Numbered from the stretch's first letter, positions 8,094 through 16,005 are shown. The stretch is DNA of 42,423 bases from Desulfovibrio sp. (GCA_031279825.1 JAITHT010000051.1:1-42423), one strand, 5' to 3'. Program-made: numbers and translations. The notes: generated by a model not told the origin, from the sequence alone.

Positions 8094-9872
8094 ATGGACT
8101 CCCACGTTTTTCGTCTCATGGCCGCTGAATTGATCCGCTTGTTGCACGGCGCCAGAGTGGAAAAAAGCCACGGCCCCCTGCCGGACGTGTATGTTTTTAC
8201 GCTGTTCGCCCATAAGAAGAAACGTCATCTGCTGCTGCGTTGCGGGCGGCGGTCCCCCCTGCTGTTCATCAGCGTCTGCCGTCCGCCCAATCCGGCGCAG
8301 CCCTCGGCCCGAGTCATGCGTTTACGCAAATACTGCGCGGGCAGACGCCTGGGACGGGGCATCGCCGATTTCATTTCCCGCCGCGTGGCTTTTCCCATAG
8401 CTTCGGGAAGTATGTCGGAGACAGGCTTTTTCGAGAATTTTTCACCGGACGCGTCGCCGGAAGCTTGTTTTCAGCGGGAGGACAGCGCTATTTGGCTGAT
8501 GCTGGATTTATTGAGCGGGCCTGATATCGTTCGGACGCTTCCCCAGGGGTTTGGAAGCGAGCCGCCTTGGCCGGAACCGTCCCTTGCGGATGTTTTGTGC
8601 CGTCGTCCCTGGAACAGAAACGAAACGCAGGGCCTTTGGCGGGAATATGCCGTGCTCACGCCGGCTTTGCGGGAAAGTCTGGCCGGGCTGGATGCTATGG
8701 AAGGGCGCGCTTTGTTGGCGGACCTTGAGAGTGGCGGCGGGGAACTTTTTCTATATGCCGATGCTTCCGGCCGTCCGCGCGCGTATTCAGCCTGGCCCCT
8801 GCCTGAGAGCGTACTCGCGAGGCGGGCGCTGGAACCTTGGAAGGATGGCGCCGGCAAGGGCTGCGGGCACGATTCCCTTTTCGGCGCGCGTGGTGACGAT
8901 GATCGGCTGAGGGAGTTCCCTGCGCTTGCCGGCATCGCCCGCGTTGATGAGGCGTGCTTTTTGTCGGCCTACGGCAGCCTGACGGAGAAACAGGAAGGCG
9001 AAGCGCGGCGGCGTGAGCAAAAACGGGTTGCCGGACTCCTGGATAAGCTGGATCAGGAGGAAGAGCGCTTGAGGAAAATGCTGGAGTTGCGCCGGGACGC
9101 CTGCCTGTTGCAGGGGGTATTGTGGCGATATCCCGCTTCCACCCGCCTTAGCGAGGTTCCTGTGGACGCGCACGACGGGGAGAGGCGGATCGTTGTCATG
9201 AATCCCTTGTTGAGTCTGCGCGATAATATGGCCCGTATGTTTCGCGATTCGGCGCGTGGGAGCAGAGGGCTTGAACATGTGCGGCGGCGGCGTGGAGAGA
9301 TAATGGCGTTACAGGAGGATCCGTCGGGAGGAAGGCGGATGGCCGTATTCGGTCTTGAGGCTTGTAACGCGCTTTCGGGCGAGCCTGGAGGCGGAAGGGG
9401 GAAGGTGGAACGCGCCGGTGGATCACAATCCGTTCCCGGCATCGCTACGGAAGCGAAACGACGCAATGTGCGTAAAGATTCCGGACACAGGGGCATGGCG
9501 AATGTGGCCCGCTTTGTTTCGTCAGACGGCTTTATCCTGTTGCGGGGCAAAAACGCCGAGGGCAATCAGGCTTTGCTGCAATTAGGGCAACCATATGATT
9601 TTTGGATGCACTCCCAGGAGGGTCCGAGCGCGCATCTGATTGTCAGACGTCCGCATCCCGCCGCGGAGATCCCGGAGACGACCCTCATGGAGGCGGCGGC
9701 CATGGTGGGGAAAAGAAGCCGGCAGCGGCATGACGCCGAGGCGTATGTCATGGTGGCCCTGTTGCGGCATGTGCATGCCGTAAAAGGGGCTGAGCCGGGG
9801 AGGGTCAGAGTGGATGCCGTGTTGCGCGTCCTTACTGTCCCCCTTGACGGCGTCGTTGCAAAATTTCTATAG
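8094..9872 (+). CDS. NFACT family protein, RqcH-like ribosome quality control factor
   Basis: 592 residues. The layout is that of NFACT proteins: an N-terminal NFACT-N domain (LMAAELIRLLHGARVEKSHG, LLLRCGRRSPLLFIS), a charged coiled coil at about residues 295-340 (EKQEGEARRREQKRVAGLLD), and a C-terminal NFACT-R/DUF814 domain from about residue 470 (ARFVSSDGFILLRGKNAEGN, then DFWMHSQEGPSAHLIVRRPH). Bacterial relatives (RqcH, older name FbpA-like) bind stalled 50S subunits and recruit alanyl-tRNA for C-terminal alanine tailing. The older name, fibronectin-binding protein, should not be taken as a surface role, since no signal peptide is present. It follows bioDA by 64 bases on the same strand and precedes a glycosyltransferase by 43. 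Confidence 0.85.
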   Translation: MDSHVFRLMAAELIRLLHGARVEKSHGPLPDVYVFTLFAHKKKRHLLLRCGRRSPLLFISVCRPPNPAQPSARVMRLRKYCAGRRLGRGIADFISRRVAFPIASGSMSETGFFENFSPDASPEACFQREDSAIWLMLDLLSGPDIVRTLPQGFGSEPPWPEPSLADVLCRRPWNRNETQGLWREYAVLTPALRESLAGLDAMEGRALLADLESGGGELFLYADASGRPRAYSAWPLPESVLARRALEPWKDGAGKGCGHDSLFGARGDDDRLREFPALAGIARVDEACFLSAYGSLTEKQEGEARRREQKRVAGLLDKLDQEEERLRKMLELRRDACLLQGVLWRYPASTRLSEVPVDAHDGERRIVVMNPLLSLRDNMARMFRDSARGSRGLEHVRRRRGEIMALQEDPSGGRRMAVFGLEACNALSGEPGGGRGKVERAGGSQSVPGIATEAKRRNVRKDSGHRGMANVARFVSSDGFILLRGKNAEGNQALLQLGQPYDFWMHSQEGPSAHLIVRRPHPAAEIPETTLMEAAAMVGKRSRQRHDAEAYVMVALLRHVHAVKGAEPGRVRVDAVLRVLTVPLDGVVAKFL

Positions 9873-9915
9873 CTTGGCGGAGCATGGCAAGCATGAAACG
9901 TTCTATTGCCGGGAA

Positions 9916-11124
9916 ATGATAGTGACGGAAGAACGCGCAAAGAAGCCCGCGGCGCGTATAGCCTTGATGCTGCCGCGTTTTTCCCGCTACGGCGGGGTGG
10001 AGCAATACGGCTATGCCCTGGCGGAAGTCCTGGTCAAGCGAGGGCATGCTGTGGATTTTCTCTGCGCCCGGCAGGAGGCGGAGGCTCCCTCCGGAGTTCA
10101 TGTCATCGCCGTTGGTCGCCCCTTCGGACCGAAAGCGGGCAAGCTCTTGTGGTTTATCGCCCGGGTCGAAATGCTGCGCCGGAAGGGAAATTACGATCTC
10201 AGCGTCAGTCTGGGCAAGACATGGAATCAGGATGTCGTCAGGGTCGGCGGCGGTCCTCTACCGGATTTCTGGGAACGTTCCGAGAGGGCGGTTGCTCCCG
10301 GCCTGCCCCGCCGGCTCAAACGCCTCTTGCGTTGCCTTTCGCCCGCCAACAGGCTGACGCTTCTCGCGGAACGGCGTCAGTTTTCTCCCGGCCGCCGTGT
10401 CGTGGCGGTTTCTCATATGGTGCGGGATGATATATTGCGCCGCCACAAGGGCATGCCCGCGGAGCATGTGGAGGTCATTTACAACCGGCCGGACTTGGAG
10501 CGTTTCCTTGTACCTTCGGCGGAGCGACGCGAAAGGTGTCGCCGGGATCTTGCCGGGCGTTTCAGTATTGTTTTGTCGGAACAGGCGGAAGCGGCAGAGC
10601 GGGAAGCACCCGTCTTCGTGGGTACGGCCTCCACCAACTTTCTCCTTAAGGGGCTTGGGCCTCTTATAGAAGCTCTGTCTTTGCTACCGGTTCTTCCTCA
10701 TCTTTTCGTTGCCGGAGGGCGTCATGCCGCAAGCTATGCGACTGAAGCCGACAGACTCGGCCTTGCCGGACACGTCCATTTTTGCGGTAAGGTGGACGAT
10801 ATGCCCTCTTTTTACAATGCCTTGGATATATTCGTGCTGCCGACATTCTATGACGCCTGCTCCAATGCCGTGCTGGAAGCTCTGGCTTCAGGTTGCCGGG
10901 TGCTGACCTCTTCCGCGAACGGCGCCGCCTTTTTTCTCAATCCGGCTTCCATCCTTGCTGATCCGGGCGATGCGGCGGTTATGGCGGGGCAAATGATCTC
11001 GATCCTGCAAGGGGCGCCGCCCCCGCCTTTTGTGTGGCCGAAGGATATCGCCTCGGGAGTGGAGGCTTTTGCGGAAAGAATCGACGCGATGATTGCCGCG
11101 CGCCGCCACTTCTTTCACGTTTAG
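9916..11124 (+). CDS. Glycosyltransferase family 4, WaaG-like
   Basis: GT-B fold glycosyltransferase, probably adding a hexose to the lipopolysaccharide core at the inner membrane. The N-terminal domain opens with ARIALMLPRFSRYGGVEQYG, a typical acceptor-side glycine loop. The linker has VVAVSHMVRDDI and VEVIYNRPDLERF. The C-terminal donor domain has HVHFCGKVDDMPSFYNALDI and the ALDIFVLPTFYDACSNAVLE block that in WaaG-type enzymes binds the nucleotide sugar. About 402 residues from the chosen start. Start choice is uncertain: ATG 9916 has GGGAA very close, while GTG 9922 in the same frame has better spacing. Longer starts would overlap the preceding gene. Confidence 0.85.
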   Translation: MIVTEERAKKPAARIALMLPRFSRYGGVEQYGYALAEVLVKRGHAVDFLCARQEAEAPSGVHVIAVGRPFGPKAGKLLWFIARVEMLRRKGNYDLSVSLGKTWNQDVVRVGGGPLPDFWERSERAVAPGLPRRLKRLLRCLSPANRLTLLAERRQFSPGRRVVAVSHMVRDDILRRHKGMPAEHVEVIYNRPDLERFLVPSAERRERCRRDLAGRFSIVLSEQAEAAEREAPVFVGTASTNFLLKGLGPLIEALSLLPVLPHLFVAGGRHAASYATEADRLGLAGHVHFCGKVDDMPSFYNALDIFVLPTFYDACSNAVLEALASGCRVLTSSANGAAFFLNPASILADPGDAAVMAGQMISILQGAPPPPFVWPKDIASGVEAFAERIDAMIAARRHFFHV

Positions 11125-11198
11125 AGCATATATGGCCCCACCCTGTGGTCAAGGGAATAGTAATGTCTGAGAAATGTGTTCAGAATTTGGACCGGCGT

Positions 11199-11744
11199 TT
11201 ACCGCCATGCTCTGGATGTGCAGTCCCGGAGTGAACCGGTTTGGATAGATAGTAAATCTTTTCGGATAGAGAGTATGTCGCGTCTTGTCAGTATCCTTTG
11301 GTTCGCGCTTCCCCTATGGAGTATTTCCAAATCGCGCAGCGCTTCTACATATGGGCCGTCAATAAGCAGGTCGGCTTGCTCCAGCAGAGCGTTAACGGAG
11401 TCATGCTCTTTCGCCCTGCCGTGCAGTTGCTCAAGTGTATACCCTGTATACACGACAACCGTTTTGTCGAGAGCGCGGACACGGCTTCCCAGGTCAGCCA
11501 GAATCGCTGCCTGCAAAAAAGGCTCGCCTCCGGAAAAGGTGACTCCTGCGAGCAGCGGATTCTCCTGAATTTGCGCCAGCAGCTTTTCCGTACTGACCGT
11601 GTGTCCGCCGCATGGGTCATGCGTTTCCGGATTATGGCATCCGGGACAGTGGTGCGGGCAGCCTTGCGTAAACACGGTGAAGCGCAGACCCGGCCCGTCA
11701 ACTACAGACTCTTCGACAATGCCGTTGACGCGCAGTTCAGACAC
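11199..11744 (-). CDS. nrdG: Anaerobic ribonucleotide reductase activating protein
   Basis: Radical-SAM activase that uses a 4Fe-4S cluster and SAM to install the glycyl radical on class III ribonucleotide reductase. 181 residues from a GTG start. The cluster motif is C29-x3-C33-x2-C36 (GCPHHCPGC), and FSGGEPFLQ supplies the SAM-binding GGEP. The start GTG overlaps the stop of the small upstream ORF (GTGTCTGA), which fixes the start and implies coupling. An upstream extension to 11840 is possible in frame but lacks similarity. Last gene of the nrdD operon. The C-terminus (SLRDCTSRAWR) is unlike the family and may be drifting. Confidence 0.93.
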   Translation of the reverse strand: MSELRVNGIVEESVVDGPGLRFTVFTQGCPHHCPGCHNPETHDPCGGHTVSTEKLLAQIQENPLLAGVTFSGGEPFLQAAILADLGSRVRALDKTVVVYTGYTLEQLHGRAKEHDSVNALLEQADLLIDGPYVEALRDLEILHRGSANQRILTRRDILSIRKDLLSIQTGSLRDCTSRAWR

Positions 11745-11919
11745 CGTGTCTGACCCGGTCGCGTTCTTCGGCACGCTTGGCGTTGTTGAAACGGTCGAGC
11801 GTGCCCACAAGGTATCCGGTAATCCTCCTGGTGCGTTCAAAGCCCTGTCCCTGACCGATCATCTCCATTTGGGGGGCCGCATGCGTTCTTTTCCTGCCGT
11901 GTTGCGTATCAAGCAGCAT
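11737..11919 (-). CDS. Separate glycyl-radical C-terminal domain of class III ribonucleotide reductase
   Basis: A 60-residue protein whose second half, FERTRRITGYLVGTLDRFNN followed by AKRAEERDRVRHG, matches the extreme C-terminus of one-piece NrdD enzymes. In E. coli the corresponding RRVCGYLG loop carries the glycyl radical; here the candidate radical glycine is G35 in RITGYL. The neighbouring nrdD ends just before this domain. The ORF has its own ATG and a strong AGGAGAGGAAGG ribosome site, begins 37 bases after the nrdD stop, and overlaps nrdG by 8 bases. The N-terminal 26 residues have no visible match. It probably docks on NrdD, much as YfiD serves pyruvate formate-lyase. Identification of the domain is firm; function in trans is inference. 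Confidence 0.85.
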   Translation of the reverse strand: MLLDTQHGRKRTHAAPQMEMIGQGQGFERTRRITGYLVGTLDRFNNAKRAEERDRVRHGV

Positions 11920-11956
11920 CCTTCCTCTCCTGTACGTAAATGTGAAATTGCTCTTG

Positions 11957-14209
11957 TTATCTCTGAAACGGAACGTCGTGAAATTTCTTTTTCAGTTCCC
12001 GCAGGGCATCGACGCTTATGCCTTCGCCTTCCCGCCGTCCGCAACGCGGGCAGACATCGCCTATGGTGCCGACATACCCGCAAATCGGATCACGATCCAG
12101 AGGATGGTTGACGGAGCCGTACCCGACGCCTTGCTCATGCATATAACGAATAACGGACTCAAAGGCTTGGGGGTTTTTACCGGTGTCTCCGTCAAGTTCC
12201 ACATAGGTTATATGCCCTGCGTTGGTCATGGCGTGGTATGGCGCTTCCAGCCGGATTTTGCGAAAGGCCGGAATCGGGAAATTCACAGGCACATGGAAGG
12301 AATTGGTGTAGTATTCCTTATCCGTAATGCCTTCGAGCGTGCCGTATCTCTGGCGGTCCATAGCCGTGAAGCGCCCGGACAGGCCTTCCGCCGGGGTTGC
12401 GATAAGCGAGAAGTTCAAGCCCGTTTCTGCGGATTTTTCATCGCACCGCTTCCGCATGTGCCCTATGATCCTTAATCCCAGTTCCTGGGCTTCGGCGGAT
12501 TCTCCATGGTGTTTGCCGCCAAGCGCCTTCAGTGTCTCGGCAAGGCCGATGAAGCCCACGGTCAATGTACCGTGTTTGAGTACTTCCTCAATGGAGTCCT
12601 TCCAATCCAGGCTTTTTGAATCCAGCCAGATGCCCTCGCCCATCAGGAAGGGGTAGTTATAGACCTTTTTGGAACCCTGGATTTTAAAGCGGTGCAACAA
12701 TTGGCGGAAGACCAGATCAATACGTTCGTCAAGCAAGGTGAAGAAAGAGGCGATGTCTCCCTTAGCCTCAATGCCGAGACGAGGCAGGTTGACGGTGGTG
12801 AAGCTCAGGTTGCCGCGTCCGCAAGTAACCTGGCGTTCAGGATCATGCACGTTTCCGATAACGCGGGTGCGGCAGCCCATATAGGCGACTTCGGAATTAT
12901 AGTCACCCGCGCGGTAATATTGCGCATTGAAGGGGGCGTCCAAAAAACTGAAATTCGGAAACAGGCGTTTGGCCGATGTTTCCATGGCCAGCTTGAACAG
13001 GTCGTAATTGGGGTCTTCCGGATTGAAGCTGACGCCGGATTTTACCTTGAAGATCTGCACCGGGAAAATGGAGGTTTCCCCGCTGCCCAGTCCGGCCTTG
13101 GTTGCCAGAAGAAGGTTTTTGACTACCATGCGCCCTTCGGGCGAAGTGTCCGTGCCATAGTTGATGGAACTGAACGGCACCTGCGCTCCGGCTCTGGAAT
13201 TCATGGTGTTAAGGTTATGGATAAAGGCTTCCATGGCCTGATAGGTACGTCTGTCCGTGGCGCCGGTCGCCTTCAGCGCGGCATGGGCGTGCGCTTTGGC
13301 GATGAGCGGTTTCAAATCGTCGTCGGCGGCGAGCAACTCTTTTTCGTAAGCGTCCAGGGTTCCGAGGCCGGGTTTGCTCCTAACTTTGGACTGAATCCCG
13401 GCTGCCAACTCCGCCGCGCCCGTTTCGTCCAAATCGTTTTTGACCTGTATATACGACGCCAGGGCGGAGGCGTATTCCTTACGGAACGTTTTAGCGACTC
13501 CCCGCGCCATTGCGTAGTCAAAATGAGGCACACTCTGGCCGCCGTGCATTTCATTCTGGTTAGCCTGGATGGCTATGCAGCCGAGGGCCGAATAGCTTTC
13601 TATGGAGTTCGGCTCCCGAAGATGTCCGTGTCCCGTGGAAAAACCATTTTGAAAAAGCTGAATCAGATCGATTTGGCAGCAGGTTTCCGTAAGCATGTAA
13701 AAATCTTTGTCATGGATGTGTATGTCGCCGTTGCTATGCGCGGCTGAAGCGTCTTTGGGAAGAATATAGTTATCTATAAAAAATTTCGAACCCTCCGAAC
13801 CATATTTGAGCATGGTCCCCATGGCGGTATCGCCGTCAATGTTGGCGTTTTCTCTTTTGATGTCCTCTTCCACGGCCGCCGACCACGTCAGCTTTTTGTA
13901 GATGTCCATCAAATACGTTTCGGCGTTGCGGATTTTATTGTGCTCCGCGCGATAGAGAATATAGGCCTTGGCTGTTTTGGCGTAGCCGAAGCGAATAAGC
14001 GCCTCTTCGACGACGTCTTGAATTTCTTCAACATGTTCAAGACCACGTTCGTTCAACTGTTTACAGACTTTTTCGGTGACGAAAAGCAGATCTGTCGGCG
14101 TCATTTCTTCATCGCCCACAGCCTTGTTCGCTTTGGAAACGGCGTTGAGTATCTTGGTGGAGTCAAACGAAAGGGTTTTCCCGTCTCTTTTTATGACCTG
14201 CTTGGGCAT
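11957..14209 (-). CDS. nrdD: Anaerobic ribonucleoside-triphosphate reductase, catalytic chain lacking the glycyl radical loop
   Basis: Class III ribonucleotide reductase that makes dNTPs from NTPs without oxygen. About 750 residues from ATG 14209. Residues 1 to about 95 form an ATP-cone allosteric domain (MPKQVIKRDGKTLSF). The central barrel has DIHIHDKDFYMLTETCCQID, ALGCIAIQANQNEMHGGQSV, and PFSSINYGTD. The C-terminal zinc ribbon has ICGYVGTIGD then VCPRCGRREGEG. In usual enzymes the ribbon runs straight into the radical loop (GFERIRRITGYL style). Here it is followed by 18 other residues and a TAA, and the loop is in the next ORF. The start was placed at Met 14209, before which only GAGAAG is seen; upstream in-frame sequence is riboswitch/terminator. 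It is preceded by a cobalamin riboswitch. Confidence 0.95.
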   Translation of the reverse strand: MPKQVIKRDGKTLSFDSTKILNAVSKANKAVGDEEMTPTDLLFVTEKVCKQLNERGLEHVEEIQDVVEEALIRFGYAKTAKAYILYRAEHNKIRNAETYLMDIYKKLTWSAAVEEDIKRENANIDGDTAMGTMLKYGSEGSKFFIDNYILPKDASAAHSNGDIHIHDKDFYMLTETCCQIDLIQLFQNGFSTGHGHLREPNSIESYSALGCIAIQANQNEMHGGQSVPHFDYAMARGVAKTFRKEYASALASYIQVKNDLDETGAAELAAGIQSKVRSKPGLGTLDAYEKELLAADDDLKPLIAKAHAHAALKATGATDRRTYQAMEAFIHNLNTMNSRAGAQVPFSSINYGTDTSPEGRMVVKNLLLATKAGLGSGETSIFPVQIFKVKSGVSFNPEDPNYDLFKLAMETSAKRLFPNFSFLDAPFNAQYYRAGDYNSEVAYMGCRTRVIGNVHDPERQVTCGRGNLSFTTVNLPRLGIEAKGDIASFFTLLDERIDLVFRQLLHRFKIQGSKKVYNYPFLMGEGIWLDSKSLDWKDSIEEVLKHGTLTVGFIGLAETLKALGGKHHGESAEAQELGLRIIGHMRKRCDEKSAETGLNFSLIATPAEGLSGRFTAMDRQRYGTLEGITDKEYYTNSFHVPVNFPIPAFRKIRLEAPYHAMTNAGHITYVELDGDTGKNPQAFESVIRYMHEQGVGYGSVNHPLDRDPICGYVGTIGDVCPRCGRREGEGISVDALRELKKKFHDVPFQR

Positions 14210-14260
14210 ATATGCTTCTCGAAATGGAAAAGCTCGACTCTCTTTTCCCGGGCTGTGAGC

Positions 14261-14295
14261 CAAAAAAATCCTCCGACCTGAACGGACGGAGGAGG
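14261..14295 (-). terminator. Riboswitch-associated intrinsic terminator before nrdD
   Basis: In the nrdD sense the RNA reads CCTCCG-T-CC-GTTCA-GG-T-CGGAGG followed at once by ATTTTTTT. This is a stem of eight pairs with one T-T mismatch and a U-tract of seven. It lies about 60 bases downstream of the riboswitch and 50 bases before the nrdD ATG, where an expression platform would be expected. Confidence 0.85.
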
Positions 14296-14354
14296 AAACG
14301 CGTTTATCCCCGCAAGAACCATCCGGCAAAGGCCCGTCACCGGCGGTTCGTCCT

Positions 14355-14520
14355 CAAGACGATACTGAAGCAGGTCTTCCGGCTCATCGAACCTTTTTTC
14401 GGTCTTCCCACCTGACGCGGCAGTGACGCACAAGGAAAAAAGGCTATTTCGATTCACGGCGGCGGGTCCGCTCCCGACTTAAACGGGATTCCCTATTAAG
14501 CCCCTCAGGGCACATCAGTT
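14355..14520 (-). ncRNA. Cobalamin (B12) riboswitch
   Basis: On the minus strand the region carries the conserved parts of the AdoCbl aptamer in order: ATGTGCCC...GGGGCTTAATAGGGAA, then CCCGTTTAAGTCGGG, GCGGACCCGCC, TCACTGCCGCG, TGGGAAGACC, CGATGA, and finally the B12 box GCCGGAAGACCTGC. Closing helix P1 can form between ACTGA at the 5' end and TCAGT just after the B12 box. It is followed by an intrinsic terminator and then nrdD, so B12 binding should lower transcription of the class III reductase operon. Recognition is by sequence pattern; a covariance-model search would be decisive. Confidence 0.9.
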
Positions 14521-14527
14521 TTTTTAA

Positions 14528-14556
14528 AGAATGTCTTAAGAAAGGGGCTTTGTCAA
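14528..14556 (-). promoter_or_regulatory. Promoter of the nrdD operon
   Basis: A perfect TTGACA (minus strand, 14556-14551) lies 17 bases before CATTCT (14533-14528). The predicted start of transcription, about 14521, coincides with the 5' edge of the riboswitch, which supports the call. The -10 hexamer is weak. No NrdR box pair is evident. Confidence 0.6.
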
Positions 14557-14629
14557 TCCCCCGTAAAGACAGAGCCGGCAAAGCAGAAAAAATTAAAAAT
14601 ATTTTTTTGCGGTATTTTTCAAACTCCCT

Positions 14630-14707
14630 TTGCCGAAACTGTGTGGCCCGCACGGAATTGAGCCGGTAGCCTACGGAAATAATGACGTCCAGGTTGCAGA
14701 AGTCCAT
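14630..14707 (-). pseudogene. RhuM-family fragment
   Basis: 26 codons read MDFCNLDVIISVGYRLNSVR followed by ATQFRQ. This matches the diagnostic YNLDVIISVGYRVNS.RGTQFR core of RhuM (virulence_RhuM) proteins. Nothing before or after it matches: the reading frame runs on into the nrdD promoter and riboswitch, and the upstream side joins a transposase remnant. Intact RhuM proteins have about 300 residues, so this is a small relic. Confidence 0.7.
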
Positions 14708-14756
14708 ATTGTGCGGGAAACTCTACGCCCACCTTTGTTTTGAACTATTCTGGACA

Positions 14757-14789
14757 CTACCTGTCTGTAAATTTTGACTTTTTCATCAG
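14757..14789 (-). pseudogene. Truncated transposase start (IS3 OrfA-like), nine codons
   Basis: On the minus strand the head of repeat copy C gives a ribosome site AAAGGAAG, then ATG and the codons MKKSKFTDR before TAG. MKKSKFT is the usual beginning of IS3-family OrfA proteins. The text then continues with GGTAGTGTCC, a transposon-end-like word, so the coding sequence seems to have been cut by another element. The identification rests on seven residues. Confidence 0.45.
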
Positions 14790-14873
14790 AACTTCCTTTG
14801 TGGTCTGAAACACCGGCCTTCATGCCGGATATAGCCCCGACCCCGCCCTGAAGGGCGGGGTTTCTTTCCGGGG
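14784..14873 (+). repeat. Family 1 structured repeat, copy C (3'-truncated)
   Basis: Contains the head (CATCAGAACTTCCTTTGTGG onward), a hairpin CCGGC-CTTCAT-GCCGG in place of the GGCC-GAAA-GGCC of other copies, and the terminator-like stem CCCCGCCC-TGAA-GGGCGGGG-TTTCTTT. It stops after CCGGGG; the 12-bp and 9-bp hairpins and the tail are absent. The changed first hairpin keeps pairing. Confidence 0.9.
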
Positions 14874-14954
14874 TGTTGCGATGGATAGCGCCGATTCGCG
14901 GCAAAGGACAATCCGCGCCTCAAGGGGATACAAGCGCTTTTACAGAGAGCGGCA

Positions 14955-15992
14955 TCAATTATCGGTGGCCGGATCTCCGATGATGCGCCGCATGGCCGGA
15001 TCGGACGGGACAGACGGATCAAGGAAGACAAGAGAGGCGCGGAAGGTGACGTCCTCAACCCATTGGGGGGGGCCGCCGGATTGCCGGCGTTTTCCCGGGG
15101 ATAAAGACTGTTGAGGTGCTTGTAAAATTTCCAGGATATTGACCGCCCGGCCTTTGCCGTCCGGCCTCAGCCAGAGTACGCCGGGGGTTTCTTGCGCCAG
15201 GGAATGGGCAAAGGCAACTCCTTCTCCTCCACCCAGGATGCAGTCAAAAATTCCCTGAGCGCCGGGAAGGAATTTTTTTTCTCCGACAAGCCCCCAGGGA
15301 CTCACGCCAAGCAGGAGCGCCGTCTTGCCCCGCAAGGCGCGCCCGGCGGCAAGCGCTTTATGTTCCTGTTCTCGCGTAGGGGCTTTCCCCGGCGCTGTTC
15401 CTTGAGGAAAAAACACAATACCGACTTTACCCAGCGCGGTATCAATGACGCGGCTGATCGTGTCTGTATTGACGATATGATAGCCGGGCGGAATTTTCCC
15501 TGCGCTTACCTTCATCCAGTTCGCGGCTTTGGGCGACAGCCAGCCCGCATCAATACGCAGGAGAGAATGGGCGAGCAGAGCGCGTCTGCCCTCTGCGGGA
15601 GGGGGGCTTGGGGGAACTGTGCCGCGCTCTTCATGGCCGTACGGCGAGTCGGCTAAAAATTCATAGGGGCCGGCGATGAACACCGTGTTTTTGCCGCGCC
15701 TTCTGTAGGCATCGAAAAAGCCGGCCCGCCGGGCCAAGCCGCCGTAAGTGGAATTTCCTCAGGTAGGGCAGGGGTGGAGTTCCCCATAGGTAGAGGCGTT
15801 GTATACAATGGTCAGCAACGCGTCTTTTTGAGAAAGCTCATCGGGCAAATCCAGGGTTTCGCCATCAAAATCGCCGTTTGCGGAAAAAGCGACTGTTGCC
15901 GACAGGCATACGGGCAACGCCGTCGCCATGGCTGACAGCAACGCGCACAACGCCAATTGTGCGATGTGCCTCCATGATGCGGGTGTATCCAT
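14955..15992 (-). CDS. UshA-like selenoprotein with in-frame UGA (selenocysteine)
   Basis: A 345-residue protein read through one UGA. Residues 1-77 hold a signal peptide or membrane start (IAQLALCALLSAMATALPVC) and end in YNASTYGELHPCPT. The UGA (minus strand, 15761-15759) would be Sec78, followed in the same frame by GNSTYGGLARRAGFFDAYRR. TYGELHPCPTUG plus GGLARR matches the metal-phosphatase/UshA-like protein family in which Cys or Sec follows CP. Downstream of the UGA a stem GGCCC-GGC-GGGCC, its loop beginning with G about 29 bases after the codon, fits a bacterial SECIS. The gene starts 13 bases after the HU stop; the Shine-Dalgarno is weak. The final stop is also UGA, followed by TGC CGC TCT CTG TAA; with no SECIS evident it is taken as a true stop. 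Catalytic activity is unknown. Confidence 0.82.
15715..15735 (-). promoter_or_regulatory. Putative bacterial SECIS element
   Basis: Read on the minus strand just after the in-frame UGA, GGCCC-GGC-GGGCC forms a five-pair stem with a three-base loop starting with G, extendable by neighbouring G+C bases. Its loop lies about 29 bases after the UGA, within the window in which SelB-dependent SECIS hairpins act. It is inside the coding sequence, as in other bacterial selenoprotein genes. Confidence 0.55.
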
Positions 15993-16005
15993 ATGCTTTG
16001 TAATC

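Noticed and set aside
11745-11840. N-terminal extension of nrdG
   Set aside because: The frame is open, but the extension overlaps the glycyl-domain ORF in another frame and has no similarity. The GTG in the GTGTCTGA overlap is the better start.
12692-13747. 351-residue plus-strand ORF
   Set aside because: Antisense to nrdD; no ribosome site or domain.
14710-14789. Upstream extension of the RhuM relic (DEKVKIYRQ... text)
   Set aside because: It first seemed to continue RhuM in a shifted frame, but the same bases read MKKSKFTDR after a ribosome site, a better match to a transposase start.
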